Origin: Microvirga brassicacearum
GTDB taxonomy: Bacteria > Pseudomonadota > Alphaproteobacteria > Rhizobiales > Beijerinckiaceae
Direction of reading: 5' to 3'
Length of the DNA: 64,000 nucleotides
Assembly: GCF_008757455.1 (NCBI RefSeq)
Contig: NZ_VCMV01000071.1
Span: 104,786-168,785, forward strand
The translations under genes and the position numbers were made by a program. Below are positions 38,222-47,646 of this stretch, in pieces; positions within the stretch are counted from its first letter, which is position 1, and each line of letters opens with the position of its first letter. The notes below the pieces were generated by a model. The model ran no database searches, had not been told where the DNA came from, and saw nothing but the letters and a program-made list of their open reading frames with translations.

Positions 38222-41128
38222 ATGCGGCTCGGACGAAAGACGGAAGCGTTGCGGATCGTTTCTTTCGCCATCTCTTTTTTCCTGGCGGCCCTCATGTGGC
38301 TCGCCCTGCCCGGCATCGGACAAGCCGTCGAATCCGTGCGCGTGGATCCTGCGACGAAAGCGATCGACCTCGTGCCGATGGTCGAGCGCTATCGGTCGGA
38401 CGGTGACGAGATCCGCATTTCGACCGCTCCCGGCCGGGACGGGATCGTGCGGCGCATCGCCGTGAAGGCCCGTGAATCAGGCACGCGGCCGGATTGGATC
38501 GTTTTCGCGCTCACCAACGACACCGACGAACAGGTCGACCGCCTCCTCGTCGCGCCGCATTTCCGGCTCACCGGATCGGGAGTGATCTGGCCCGACCTCG
38601 GATCGACCCGGATCGAGGCCATCACCGCAAGCCAGGGCATCAGGCCGGAGCGCGACGACAGTCCGGATGCCGATATCTTTTTGGTCACGCTCGATCCCGG
38701 CACGACCGTTACGTTCGTGGCCGAATTGCGCTCGGCCGAGCTGCCGCAATTGCAGCTCTGGAACGCGGACGCCTACAAGGACCGGGTCAACGGCCTGACG
38801 CTTTACAAGGGCATCATCATCGGCATCGCCGGACTTCTCGCCCTGTTCCTCACCATCGTGTTCGTGGTGAAAGGCGCGCTGATCTTCCCCGCGGCCGCCG
38901 CGCTTGCGTGGGCGGTGCTTGCTTATGCGTGCATCGATTTCGGTTTCTTCCAGCGCATCTTCCCCATCACCGAGAAAGCCGAGCAGGTCTATCGCGCCGG
39001 CGCCGAAGCTGTGTTGGCCGCAACGCTGCTGGTGTTCCTGTTCGCCTATCTCAACCTCAATCGCTGGCACGTGCGGTACAGCCATGTGACGGCTTTCTGG
39101 CTTGTGTTCCTCGGCGCCCTCGTGGGCCTTGCGGTCATCGATCCGCCGGTCGCCTCGGGCGTCGCCCGGATCTCGATCGCCGCCGTTGCGGGCATCGGCT
39201 TCATCCTGGTTCTGCATCTGGCAACGCATGGCTATGACCGCGCCATCATGCTGGTTCCGACTTGGCTCCTGCTGATCGCCTGGGTCACGGCCGCATCCTT
39301 TACGGTGACCGGACAATTGCTGTCGGATCTCGTTCCGCCGGCACTGATCGGCGGGCTGGTGCTGATCGTGATGCTCATCGGTTTCACCGTGATGCAGCAT
39401 GCCTTCGCCGGTGGCGCTTTCGCCGTCGGTCAGGCGAGCGACACCGAGCGACGGGCGCTTGCCCTTTCGGGTGCCGGCGACATCGTGTTCGACTGGGATG
39501 TCACCTCCGACAAGATCTATGTCAGTCCCGAAGTCGAGCATCAGCTCGGGCTGCGCCGCGGCGCGCTCGAGGGCGCGGCCTCGGACTGGCTCGACCTGAT
39601 TCACCCGTTCGACAAGGATCGTTACCGCACGTCGCTCGATGCGGTGATCGAGCAGCGACGCGGTCGCCTGTCGCAGGATTTCCGACTGCGGGGATCCTCC
39701 GGCGCGCATCACTGGTTTCGCCTGAAGGCCCGCCCCGTCATCGGCACCGACGGCGAAGTCATCCGGGTGGTCGGGACATTGTCCGACGTGACGGAGGCAA
39801 AGACCGCCGAGGAACGCCTCCTGCACGATGCGGTCCACGACAACCTGACGAGCCTGCCGAACCGCCAGCTCTTCTATGATCGTCTTGAAACCGCCCTCAC
39901 CTTCGCGAGTCAGGACGATTCACTCAGGCCGACTGTTCTCGTCGTCGATATCGACCAGTTCAAGACGACGAACGATGCGGTCGGCTATGCGGCGGGCGAT
40001 TCGATCCTGCTGACCCTGTCGCGTCGTTTGAACCGGCTTCTGCGGCCGCAGGATACCTTGGCGCGGGTTTCTGGCGACGAGTTCGCCATCATCCTGCTCT
40101 CCGAGCGCGAACCGGATCGCATCATCTCGTTTGCCGACATGGTGCGGCGCGCAGTGACGACGCCGATCACCTACGCGGAGCGCGAGATCTTTCTGACCGC
40201 GTCCATCGGCCTGGCCCTGCACGATCCGCAAATCGCCGCCCGGCGCGAGGAAGTGCTGCGCAATTCCGAGATCGCCATGTCGCATGCCAAGCGCCACGGC
40301 GGCGACCGCATCGAGGTGTTCCGGCCGAACATGCGCTCCGACAGGAGCGATCATTTCACGATGGAGAACGACCTCCGGCAGGCGCTCGACCGCAACGAGA
40401 TCCGCGTGCTGTTCAAGCCCATCGTCCGCCTTGAGGATCGCACCATCGCGGGCTTCGAGTCGATGCTGCGCTGGGACCATCCGCGCCTGGGCCGGGTCGG
40501 CCCGGAAGATTTCATGTCGATCGCCGAGGAATCCGGCCTGATCGTCAATCTGGGGTTTTTTCTGCTCGAACAGACGGCACGCGAACTCGCGGCGTGGCAG
40601 AACGCACTCGAAGTCGAGCCGCCGATTTTCGCCAGCGTCAACATGTCGAGCCACCACCTTCTTCGCCACGATCTCCTGCAGGACGTGAAGGCCGTGATCG
40701 CCCGCACGGGCGTGCTTCCCGGCTCGCTGAAGCTGGAGATGAACGAGAGCCTCGTGATGGAGAATCCCGAGTACTCCGCCCAGATTCTGACGCGCCTGCG
40801 CGACCTCGGCGCCGGGCTGTCGCTGGACGATTTCGGCACCGGATATTCGGCGCTGTCCTATCTGCTGCGCTTCCCGTTCGACACGATCAAGATCGACGAA
40901 TCATTCGTGCGGCAGATGGCCGACAACAAGCCGGTGATCCTGCGCTCCATCATCAAGATGGCGCACGAACTGGGAATGGAGACCGTCGCCGAAGGCGCCG
41001 AGACCGAATCGGAGGCGATCGAGCTCTATCAGCTTGGCTGCGAATACGCGCAAGGTCCGGTTTTCGGGGAGCCGATGTCGATGCTGCAGGCTCGCCAACT
41101 GGTCGGAGCGGCTCCCGAGGCCGCCTGA
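38222..41128 (+). CDS. Membrane-bound PAS-GGDEF-EAL protein with altered motifs
   Basis: A 968-residue cyclic-di-GMP-related sensor. In order: signal or membrane helix (about 10-35), periplasmic beta-rich domain (about 40-195), seven hydrophobic helices (about 200-390), PAS domain (about 413-528), GGDEF domain and EAL domain. The GGDEF motif is S617-G-D-E-F (ARVSGDEFAIIL). The EAL motif is E746-S-M (GFESMLRWDHP), keeping the metal-binding glutamate. NMSSHH, LEMNES, DDFGTGYSALSY and AEGAETESEA are other phosphodiesterase blocks, mostly intact. It may therefore still hydrolyse c-di-GMP, with the GGDEF domain serving as regulator. The ATG at 38222 marks the first hydrophobic helix; the frame is open far upstream into the peptidase gene. 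Confidence 0.88.
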   Translation: MRLGRKTEALRIVSFAISFFLAALMWLALPGIGQAVESVRVDPATKAIDLVPMVERYRSDGDEIRISTAPGRDGIVRRIAVKARESGTRPDWIVFALTNDTDEQVDRLLVAPHFRLTGSGVIWPDLGSTRIEAITASQGIRPERDDSPDADIFLVTLDPGTTVTFVAELRSAELPQLQLWNADAYKDRVNGLTLYKGIIIGIAGLLALFLTIVFVVKGALIFPAAAALAWAVLAYACIDFGFFQRIFPITEKAEQVYRAGAEAVLAATLLVFLFAYLNLNRWHVRYSHVTAFWLVFLGALVGLAVIDPPVASGVARISIAAVAGIGFILVLHLATHGYDRAIMLVPTWLLLIAWVTAASFTVTGQLLSDLVPPALIGGLVLIVMLIGFTVMQHAFAGGAFAVGQASDTERRALALSGAGDIVFDWDVTSDKIYVSPEVEHQLGLRRGALEGAASDWLDLIHPFDKDRYRTSLDAVIEQRRGRLSQDFRLRGSSGAHHWFRLKARPVIGTDGEVIRVVGTLSDVTEAKTAEERLLHDAVHDNLTSLPNRQLFYDRLETALTFASQDDSLRPTVLVVDIDQFKTTNDAVGYAAGDSILLTLSRRLNRLLRPQDTLARVSGDEFAIILLSEREPDRIISFADMVRRAVTTPITYAEREIFLTASIGLALHDPQIAARREEVLRNSEIAMSHAKRHGGDRIEVFRPNMRSDRSDHFTMENDLRQALDRNEIRVLFKPIVRLEDRTIAGFESMLRWDHPRLGRVGPEDFMSIAEESGLIVNLGFFLLEQTARELAAWQNALEVEPPIFASVNMSSHHLLRHDLLQDVKAVIARTGVLPGSLKLEMNESLVMENPEYSAQILTRLRDLGAGLSLDDFGTGYSALSYLLRFPFDTIKIDESFVRQMADNKPVILRSIIKMAHELGMETVAEGAETESEAIELYQLGCEYAQGPVFGEPMSMLQARQLVGAAPEAA

Positions 41129-41137
41129 AGTCAAACC

Positions 41138-41749
41138 TCAGGCGTGGCCGGCTTCCGTCGACAACATCGCCGGCTCGACCCCGATCCGCCGTAATGCCTC
41201 GTCATAGCGCGCATCGACTGCGGTGCTAAACAACAAGTCCGTGTCGGCCGGGCAGTTGAGCCAGCCATTGGCCTGGATTTCGTCCTCGAGCTGGCCGGCG
41301 GACCAGCCCGCATATCCAAGCGCCAGGATGGCGTTCTTCGGCCCCTCTCCCCGAGCGAGAGCGCGGAGAATATCGACGGTCGCAGTGAGGCAAACGCCGT
41401 CATCGATCGGCAGCGTCGATTGCGCCATGTGGAAGTCGGGGGAATGCAGCACGAAACCGCGGGTGGTCTCGACCGGTCCGCCGATCAGGACCTGCATGGA
41501 GACGAGCGTTTCGGGCAGCCGGATGCGATCCGAGTCCGGGATGATTTCGAGTTGCACCAGAAGGTCCGGGACGTTCACGTTCGGCGCCGGCCGGGTCAGA
41601 ACGATCCCCATGGCGCCTTCCGCCGAATGGGCACAGAGATAGATGACGGCGCGGGCGAAACGTTCGTCCACCATCCCGGGCATCGCCAGCAGCAACTGGC
41701 CGTCGAGGTAGCCTTCAGCCATGTCCGACTCGTTATGCGAAAACGTCAT
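41138..41749 (-). CDS. YqgE/AlgH family protein
   Basis: Conserved UPF0301 protein (203 aa), cytoplasmic, function not well defined. Family segments seen are [30 protein letters not shown] start (key block LLAMPGM), [33 protein letters not shown] and [17 protein letters not shown]. The ATG at 41749 fits the family start; a longer frame begins at 41776 and a later ATG is also possible. Convergent with the EAL gene (nine bases apart) and divergent from the DsbD-like gene. Confidence 0.9.
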   Translation of the reverse strand: MTFSHNESDMAEGYLDGQLLLAMPGMVDERFARAVIYLCAHSAEGAMGIVLTRPAPNVNVPDLLVQLEIIPDSDRIRLPETLVSMQVLIGGPVETTRGFVLHSPDFHMAQSTLPIDDGVCLTATVDILRALARGEGPKNAILALGYAGWSAGQLEDEIQANGWLNCPADTDLLFSTAVDARYDEALRRIGVEPAMLSTEAGHA

Positions 41750-41850
41750 CTGTCGATCTCTGTCCTGGCTCTCCACATCACGGGATCGTGGATAGCCTTC
41801 GCGGCCTCAAAGCTCGTAAAGGGAAGCCTCACACGCGGTCCCGGGTTCCA

Positions 41851-42675
41851 ATGGTATTTCACTTCCGTATTCTTTCGGCGTTTTTTTGTCTCAGCCTCGG
41901 TCTTGTGCCGGCCTTCAGTCAGGACTCCCAAGGCTGGGTGCAAGGCCTTCATTCGCGCGTGCAGCTCGTCTCCGGCGATAAGGAGGCCGGGCGGGCGCTC
42001 GCCGGCATCGAGATCGCGCTGGATCCGGGCTTCAAGACCTATTGGCGCGACCCTGGCGAAAGCGGGCTGCCGCCCCGGTTTGATTGGTCCGGTTCCGAAA
42101 ATGTGAAGTCGCTGGACATCCGTTGGCCGGCACCCTCGCGCTCGCAGGACGCAGCCGGGATTTCCTACGTTTATCATGACAGCGTTCTCCTCCCGGTCAT
42201 TGTGGAGGCCGAGGACCCGGCCAAGCCCATTCGCCTGTCGCTGAGCATCGAGTACGGCATCTGCAAGGACATCTGCATTCCCGCCAACGCAAAGCTCGAA
42301 CGCGTCCTCGGCACCGGGCCGTCGCGGCAATCCGACATCGCCGCCGTCTTGAGCAGCAAAGTACCCCGGGTGCAGGCAATCGGTGCGAACGGGGACCTTT
42401 CGATCCTGGCGGCGGAATCCGGTTCACAAGCCGAATCGGGCTTTACCGCTGTTTTGCGGGCCCCCGCCGGATTGTCACCCACTTTGTTCGTGGAGGGGCC
42501 GGAGGGCTGGTATTTCTCGACCGCACATCCCGATGACCAGAACCGCATCGCGGTGACGCTGGACGAGAAGCCGAAGGATGCTGCCGGTGATGTATCCGTC
42601 AGGCTCACGCTGGTTGCAGGAGAAAAGTCCGTGGAGAGCGTCGTCAGGCTCGACGCCAGCGGGAAGCCACGCTAG
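41851..42675 (+). CDS. DsbD-alpha-like periplasmic protein
   Basis: Exported protein of 274 residues with a signal peptide (FHFRILSAFFCLSLGLVPAFS). The mature part is an immunoglobulin-like domain of the thiol:disulfide interchange type (DsbD N-terminal or ScsB-like), with the paired cysteines in YGICKDICIPANAKL near residue 137. Such domains accept electrons from a membrane thiol transporter and pass them to periplasmic partners. No membrane DsbD part is encoded next to it. It is followed by a peroxiredoxin gene after 36 bases, so a shared thiol-redox role is plausible. Confidence 0.85.
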   Translation: MVFHFRILSAFFCLSLGLVPAFSQDSQGWVQGLHSRVQLVSGDKEAGRALAGIEIALDPGFKTYWRDPGESGLPPRFDWSGSENVKSLDIRWPAPSRSQDAAGISYVYHDSVLLPVIVEAEDPAKPIRLSLSIEYGICKDICIPANAKLERVLGTGPSRQSDIAAVLSSKVPRVQAIGANGDLSILAAESGSQAESGFTAVLRAPAGLSPTLFVEGPEGWYFSTAHPDDQNRIAVTLDEKPKDAAGDVSVRLTLVAGEKSVESVVRLDASGKPR

Positions 42676-42711
42676 GGAAGGGCAATCATCCCCCCGTTGG
42701 AGACATAACCG

Positions 42712-43194
42712 ATGACGATTCAGGTCGGAGAGAGCCTGCCGCAAGTAACCTTCCGCATCATGACGGCGGACGGACCGGTTGCAAAAACCACCGATGACCT
42801 CTTCAAGGGCCGCAACGTCGTCCTCGTCGCCGTTCCAGGGGCCTTCACGCCGACCTGCCATCGCAACCACCTGCCCGGTTACGTGGAGAACCAGCAGGCC
42901 ATCAAGGCCAAGGGCATCGACGCCATTATCGTGACCGCCGTGAACGACGTGTTCGTGATGGATGCGTGGTCGAAAGCGGCCGGCGCCGAGGGTCTCGAGT
43001 TCATCTCCGACGGCAATGGTGATTTCGCGCGCGCCCTCGGCCTCAGCATGGATGGGTCGGGTTTCGGTCTTGGCACCCGCTCGCAGCGCTATTCGATGGT
43101 GGTCGAGAACGGCATCGTGAAATCGCTCAACGTCGAAGACGCTCCGGCGAAAGCGCAGATCTCCGGCGCAGAGAATCTTCTCAAGAACCTCTGA
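42712..43194 (+). CDS. Peroxiredoxin, 1-Cys Prx5 type
   Basis: Thiol peroxidase of 160 residues reducing hydrogen peroxide and organic hydroperoxides. The peroxidatic cysteine is C49 in VPGAFTPTCHRNHLPGY, preceded by the conserved Pro-x3-Thr-x2-Cys. No other cysteine is present, so it needs an external thiol (glutathione/glutaredoxin or thioredoxin). The arginine of the active site is in GLGTRSQRYSMVV. It follows the DsbD-alpha-like gene and ends at a strong bidirectional hairpin. Confidence 0.93.
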   Translation: MTIQVGESLPQVTFRIMTADGPVAKTTDDLFKGRNVVLVAVPGAFTPTCHRNHLPGYVENQQAIKAKGIDAIIVTAVNDVFVMDAWSKAAGAEGLEFISDGNGDFARALGLSMDGSGFGLGTRSQRYSMVVENGIVKSLNVEDAPAKAQISGAENLLKNL

Positions 43195-43203
43195 AGCCTC
43201 TCT

Positions 43204-43248
43204 CGAAGCTGCCGTCGCTCAGCGTAAAGGTGAGCGACGGCAGCTTCG
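43204..43248. terminator. Bidirectional terminator, peroxiredoxin / rnhA
   Basis: Perfect 18-bp inverted repeat (CGAAGCTGCCGTCGCTCA and its complement) with a 9-base loop, filling the gap between two convergent genes. Flanks are CTCT-rich rather than T-rich. Confidence 0.7.
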
Positions 43249-43254
43249 CTCTCT

Positions 43255-43728
43255 TCACGCTCTTGCGCCCGCATCCTTCGCCAACTGCTTGAACGGCTGC
43301 ATCGCCGCAACCGCGAGTTCGTCGACCCGGATGTTGGTCTCATCGGTAGCGTGGCCCTTGACCCAGTGCCAGGCCACTTGATGACGCGAGGCCGCCTCTT
43401 CGAGATCGCGCCACAGATCCTCGTTCTTTACCGGCTTGTTGTCCGCCGTGCGCCACCCACGCCGCTTCCAGTTGGCCATCCACGACGTGATGCCCTGACG
43501 GACATATTGCGAATCCGTGTAGAGATCGACCGCGCATTCCCGCGTGAGAGACTTCAACCCCTCGATCGCAGCTCGCAATTCCATGCGGTTATTGGTGGTG
43601 TGCGCCTCGCCCCCCGCGATTTCCTTCTCGCTTCCCCTGAACGACAGAATCGCCGCCCAGCCTCCCGGGCCGGGATTCCCCGAACATGCGCCATCGGTGT
43701 AGATCTTGACCCGTTCAGGCGCGCTCAC
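43255..43728 (-). CDS. rnhA: Ribonuclease HI
   Basis: RNA-DNA hybrid nuclease, 157 residues. Catalytic acidic residues are seen in [20 protein letters not shown], the glutamate in [13 protein letters not shown], and [12 protein letters not shown]; the late histidine/aspartate is in [10 protein letters not shown]. Its start overlaps the thrB stop by four bases, and the ispH-thrB-rnhA order on one strand is conserved in Hyphomicrobiales. Confidence 0.97.
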   Translation of the reverse strand: MSAPERVKIYTDGACSGNPGPGGWAAILSFRGSEKEIAGGEAHTTNNRMELRAAIEGLKSLTRECAVDLYTDSQYVRQGITSWMANWKRRGWRTADNKPVKNEDLWRDLEEAASRHQVAWHWVKGHATDETNIRVDELAVAAMQPFKQLAKDAGARA

Positions 43729-44690
43729 GTGACGAGTCCGTATTCGCGGGCGTTTCGCGCCTGCCGGTGAAAGTGAAGTTTGCGATCATATTCCAGCGGA
43801 TCCTTCGGCTTCACCAGCGCGCCGGGCGGGACGTTCAGCCAATCGACCAGCCGGGTCAGCATGAAACGCATCGCGGAGCCGCGGCAGAGTACGGGAAGTG
43901 CGTCGATTTCGGATGCTTCGAGCGGACGGACCGCCTGATAGCCGGACAGGAGTCCCCGCCCCTTGGTCAGATTGAACGAGCCATCCGCCTCGAAGCACCA
44001 CGCATTGAGGCAGATCGCAACGTCGTAGGCGAGCGCATCCGTGCAGGCGAAATAGAAATCGATCAGGCCCGAGACCTCGCGGCCGATGAAGAAGACGTTA
44101 TCGGTGAAAAGATCGGCGTGGATGATTCCGTTCGGCAGATCCGTCGGCCAGTCCCGCTGCAAGGCTTCGAGCTCGCGCCGCGTCCGCTCCGCAAGTCCCG
44201 TCGACACCCGGTCGGCCTGCGCCTCGGCTTGGGCGAAAAGCGGCGGCCAGCCGTTCACCGACAGTGCGTTCGGTCGCGACATTGCAAAGTCGCGACCATC
44301 GAGATGCAACTGCGCCAACGCAGACCCGAGCGCTGCGCAATGCTGCGCCGTCGGCCGGCGAACGGCGATGCCGTCGAGGAATGTGAAGATGGCGGCGGGC
44401 CGTCCGGCAAGGCGACCGAGCGTCTCGCCGCTCCTGCTTTTGAGCGGAAGCGGGCAGTTCAATCCCTTGGTGGCCAGATGCTGCATCAGGCCCAGAAAAA
44501 ACGGCAGATCAGCCTCGTTCACCCGCTTTTCATAGAGCGTGAGGATGTAGGAGCCTTGCGTCGTGTGGAGGTAGTAGTTGGTATTCTCCACGCCCTCGGC
44601 GATGCCTTTGTAGGACAGGAGGTCGCCAATATCGTAGCCCGCGAGAAACGAGAACAGTTCCTCGTCGAGAACCTCTGTGTAGACCGCCAT
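43725..44690 (-). CDS. thrB: Homoserine kinase (ThrB, choline-kinase fold)
   Basis: Phosphorylates homoserine for threonine synthesis, 321 residues. It belongs to the aminoglycoside phosphotransferase-like homoserine kinases: N-terminal [17 protein letters not shown] glycine-rich region, catalytic loop [13 protein letters not shown] (H-x-D-x4-N) near residue 190 and the metal aspartate in [11 protein letters not shown]. It lies three bases after ispH and overlaps rnhA by four bases. Its product is the substrate of thrC, encoded 9 kb away. Confidence 0.95.
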   Translation of the reverse strand: MAVYTEVLDEELFSFLAGYDIGDLLSYKGIAEGVENTNYYLHTTQGSYILTLYEKRVNEADLPFFLGLMQHLATKGLNCPLPLKSRSGETLGRLAGRPAAIFTFLDGIAVRRPTAQHCAALGSALAQLHLDGRDFAMSRPNALSVNGWPPLFAQAEAQADRVSTGLAERTRRELEALQRDWPTDLPNGIIHADLFTDNVFFIGREVSGLIDFYFACTDALAYDVAICLNAWCFEADGSFNLTKGRGLLSGYQAVRPLEASEIDALPVLCRGSAMRFMLTRLVDWLNVPPGALVKPKDPLEYDRKLHFHRQARNAREYGLVT

Positions 44691-44693
44691 TGC

Positions 44694-45653
44694 CTATTCC
44701 GCTGCCTGCTCGCGCAATTCGCGCGGGAGCGGAAAGAACACGCTCTCATCCGCCGTAGAGACGCTCTCGACCGAGACCGCAAAGCGTTCCGCGAAAGCAT
44801 CGATGATTTCTTCGACCAGAACCTCCGGCGCCGAGGCGCCGGCGGTGATTCCAAGACTGCGAATCCCGCCGAACAGCGACCAATCGATGTCCTCGGCGCG
44901 AAGCAGCAGGCGCACCAGCGCGCAGCCCTCGCGCTCGGCCACTTCCAGCAGCCGCTGGGAGTTGGACGAGTTCGGTGAGCCGACGACGATCATCGCATCG
45001 ACCAGCGGTGCCACGCGCTTGACCGCGCCCTGGCGGTTCGTGGTTGCGTAGCAGATATCTTCCTTGTGCGGCCCGACGATGGTGGGATAGCGCGCCTTGA
45101 GGGCCGCCACCATCTCGCTCGTGTCGTCGACGGACAGCGTCGTCTGCGTCACGAACGACAGATTGTTCTCGTCCGGCAGTTCGAGAGCCGCGATATCGCC
45201 GATCGTCTCCAGCAGGGTCGTGGCCCCTGCCGGCAATTGCCCCATGGTGCCGACGACTTCCGGGTGGCCCGCATGGCCGATCAGCAGAATGTGCCGGCCG
45301 CGCTTGTGGTGCGCCAGCGCTTCCCGGTGAACCTTGGTGACCAGCGGGCAGGTGGCGTCGATGGCGAAGAGCCGGCGCGCCAATGCCGCCTCGGGGACGG
45401 ATTTGGGCACCCCGTGGGCCGAGAAGATGACCGGCGCATCGCCGTCCGGCACCTCGTCGAGTTCCCGGACGAAGACCGCGCCTTTCCGTTTGAGATTCTC
45501 CACCACGTACTTGTTGTGAACGATCTCATGCCGGACATAGACGGGCGCGCCGTGCAGCGTCAGCGCCCGCTCGACAGCATCGATGGCGCGGACGACGCCG
45601 GCGCAGAACCCGCGTGGGGCACAAAGCAGGATGTCGAGGGGCGGCTTGGTCAT
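44694..45653 (-). CDS. ispH: 4-hydroxy-3-methylbut-2-enyl diphosphate reductase
   Basis: Last enzyme of the MEP isoprenoid pathway (LytB), 319 residues, with a 4Fe-4S cluster. The three cluster cysteines are in [32 protein letters not shown] and [31 protein letters not shown] is another family block. The ATG at 45653 was chosen over an in-frame upstream start because [17 protein letters not shown] is the family's start. First gene of the leftward ispH-thrB-rnhA unit; divergent from the antiporter gene. Confidence 0.97.
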   Translation of the reverse strand: MTKPPLDILLCAPRGFCAGVVRAIDAVERALTLHGAPVYVRHEIVHNKYVVENLKRKGAVFVRELDEVPDGDAPVIFSAHGVPKSVPEAALARRLFAIDATCPLVTKVHREALAHHKRGRHILLIGHAGHPEVVGTMGQLPAGATTLLETIGDIAALELPDENNLSFVTQTTLSVDDTSEMVAALKARYPTIVGPHKEDICYATTNRQGAVKRVAPLVDAMIVVGSPNSSNSQRLLEVAEREGCALVRLLLRAEDIDWSLFGGIRSLGITAGASAPEVLVEEIIDAFAERFAVSVESVSTADESVFFPLPRELREQAAE

Positions 45654-45798
45654 AATGGGGCGATGTGGCGAGACGAACCCCGCTCTGTCAAGCGGCAACG
45701 CCTTATTGTGGACTGTCGGCTGTCGTCAAGAAACGCTCGCGCTTGACCCCGAGTCACCCTAGAAAGGTCGGCGCCAGTTCACATTCCTGCGAAAAAAG

Positions 45799-47646
45799 AT
45801 GGCCGATCCAGCCTCACACGTCAGCTTCCTGCCTCCCATTCTGACGTTCTGCGGCGCGGCAGTCGTTGCCGTGCCGTTGTTCCGGCTGCTTGGCCTGAGC
45901 GCGGTGCTGGGATACCTCGCGGCCGGCGTCGTCATCGGTCCCTCCGGCCTCGGGCTGGTCGGCGAGCCGGAGACCATCGCCACGGTGGCGGAACTCGGCG
46001 TCGTTCTGCTCCTCTTCATCATTGGGCTCGAGCTCAAGCTTAGCCATCTCTGGTCGATGAAGCGGGACATTTTCGGATTGGGGCTCGCCCAAGTCGTCAT
46101 CACCGCCCTTTGCCTCGGAAGCTGCGCGTTCCTGATCGGCTTCGCGCCCAACGCTTCCATCGTGACGGGTATGGCGCTGGCGCTGTCATCGACCGCCATC
46201 GGCCTCCAGATGCTGAACGAGCGCAACGATCTTCAGGCGGCCTACGGCCAGCGGTCCTTCGCCGTTCTGCTGTTCCAGGATCTCTCCGTCGTCCCGATCC
46301 TTTTCATCCTGCCCGTTCTCGCGAGCGGCGCCGCCGCCCTGGAAAGCGGCTCGATGGTCGATCGGCTGACAAATCTCGGGACGGCCATCGCGGCGATTGC
46401 CGCCGTCGTGCTGATCGGTCGCTATGGCCTGAACCCGTTCTTCCGAGTGCTTGCCCGCAGCGGCGCCCGCGAGGTGATGACCGCGTCTGCGCTGCTGGTC
46501 GTGCTCGGTGCGGCGCTCCTGTTGCAGGAAGTCGGCCTCTCCATGGCCATGGGGGCATTTCTCGCCGGGCTCCTGCTGGCGGAATCGAATTTCCGCCACC
46601 AGCTCGAGGCCGATATCGAGCCGTTTCGCGGGATCTTGCTCGGCTTGTTCTTCATGAGCGTCGGCATGTCCATCGACCTGTCGCTGTTGCGCCAGCAATG
46701 GCTCGTGCTGGCCATCGCGGCGCCGGCGGTGATCATTTCCAAATCACTGATCATCATCGTGGTGTCCAGGATCTTTGGCGCCAATGGCCGCGACGCGCTC
46801 CGGTCGGGGGCACTCCTGTCGCCCGCCGGCGAGTTCGCCTTCGTGCTGCTTCCGGTCGCGCTGGGGCTTGGCCTGCTGGAGCCGGCCGAGGCGCAATTAG
46901 TCACCGCGCTTGCGGCGATCACAATGCTTCTAGGGCCAATTACGGCAACGCTTCTGGAAAAACTGCTGAGGCGCACATTCGTCGCGGTACCGGAAACGAA
47001 CGCCATCGTCGGCGAGCAGAGCGAGTTGTCGAGCCGCGTGCTGGTGATCGGCTTTGGGCGCTTCGGGCAGATCGTCAACCAGGTTCTGCTGACGCAAGGA
47101 ATCCACCCGACCGTCATCGACAATGATGTGGAGCGCATCCGCGACGCGGGGCGCTTTGGATTGCAGGTCTATTACGGCGACGGCACCCGCCTTGACGTCC
47201 TGCGGGCGGCGGGCGCCGAAAAGGCCGAGATGATCTGCGTCTGCACCGATCACCCCGACGTTACGGTGAAGATCGTCGAGATCATCCACGAAAACTTTGC
47301 CAATGCGCGGAGCTTCGTGCGCGCCTATGACAGAATTCGCGCCATTGAGCTTCTGAACATGGACGTGGATTTTCAAGTCCGCGAAGCCTTCGAATCCTCC
47401 CTCGCGTTCGGGCGCGCGGCCCTGGAGGAACTCGGCATCGATGCCGAAACCGCCGCCGAAACGGCCAATGACGTGCGCAAGCGGGACACAGCGCGCCTCA
47501 TCCTTCAGAAGGCCGGCGACACCATGGGCGGCGCAGAACTCGTGGCCGGTGCGAAAATCGCGCCCGAGCCGCTCGTCACCCCAGCCGCCAAGGCCCGCGG
47601 TCTCACCGCCGAGACGCGAGACATCCTGGGCGAAGGGGCATTCTGA
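45799..47646 (+). CDS. K+/H+ antiporter, CPA2 family with TrkA-N domain (KefB/YbaL-like)
   Basis: Monovalent cation:proton antiporter-2 of 615 residues. About 12 membrane helices cover residues 5-385, including GYLAAGVVIGPSGLGLV, LSSTAIGLQML and LLSPAGEFAFVLLPVAL. A cytoplasmic TrkA-N (RCK) domain follows with VLVIGFGRFGQIVNQVLLTQ (Rossmann G-x-G-x2-G, about residues 416-435). It exports potassium under electrophile or pH stress in the family; glutathione gating is not shown here. Its stop overlaps the MATE start by one base. Confidence 0.93.
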   Translation: MADPASHVSFLPPILTFCGAAVVAVPLFRLLGLSAVLGYLAAGVVIGPSGLGLVGEPETIATVAELGVVLLLFIIGLELKLSHLWSMKRDIFGLGLAQVVITALCLGSCAFLIGFAPNASIVTGMALALSSTAIGLQMLNERNDLQAAYGQRSFAVLLFQDLSVVPILFILPVLASGAAALESGSMVDRLTNLGTAIAAIAAVVLIGRYGLNPFFRVLARSGAREVMTASALLVVLGAALLLQEVGLSMAMGAFLAGLLLAESNFRHQLEADIEPFRGILLGLFFMSVGMSIDLSLLRQQWLVLAIAAPAVIISKSLIIIVVSRIFGANGRDALRSGALLSPAGEFAFVLLPVALGLGLLEPAEAQLVTALAAITMLLGPITATLLEKLLRRTFVAVPETNAIVGEQSELSSRVLVIGFGRFGQIVNQVLLTQGIHPTVIDNDVERIRDAGRFGLQVYYGDGTRLDVLRAAGAEKAEMICVCTDHPDVTVKIVEIIHENFANARSFVRAYDRIRAIELLNMDVDFQVREAFESSLAFGRAALEELGIDAETAAETANDVRKRDTARLILQKAGDTMGGAELVAGAKIAPEPLVTPAAKARGLTAETRDILGEGAF

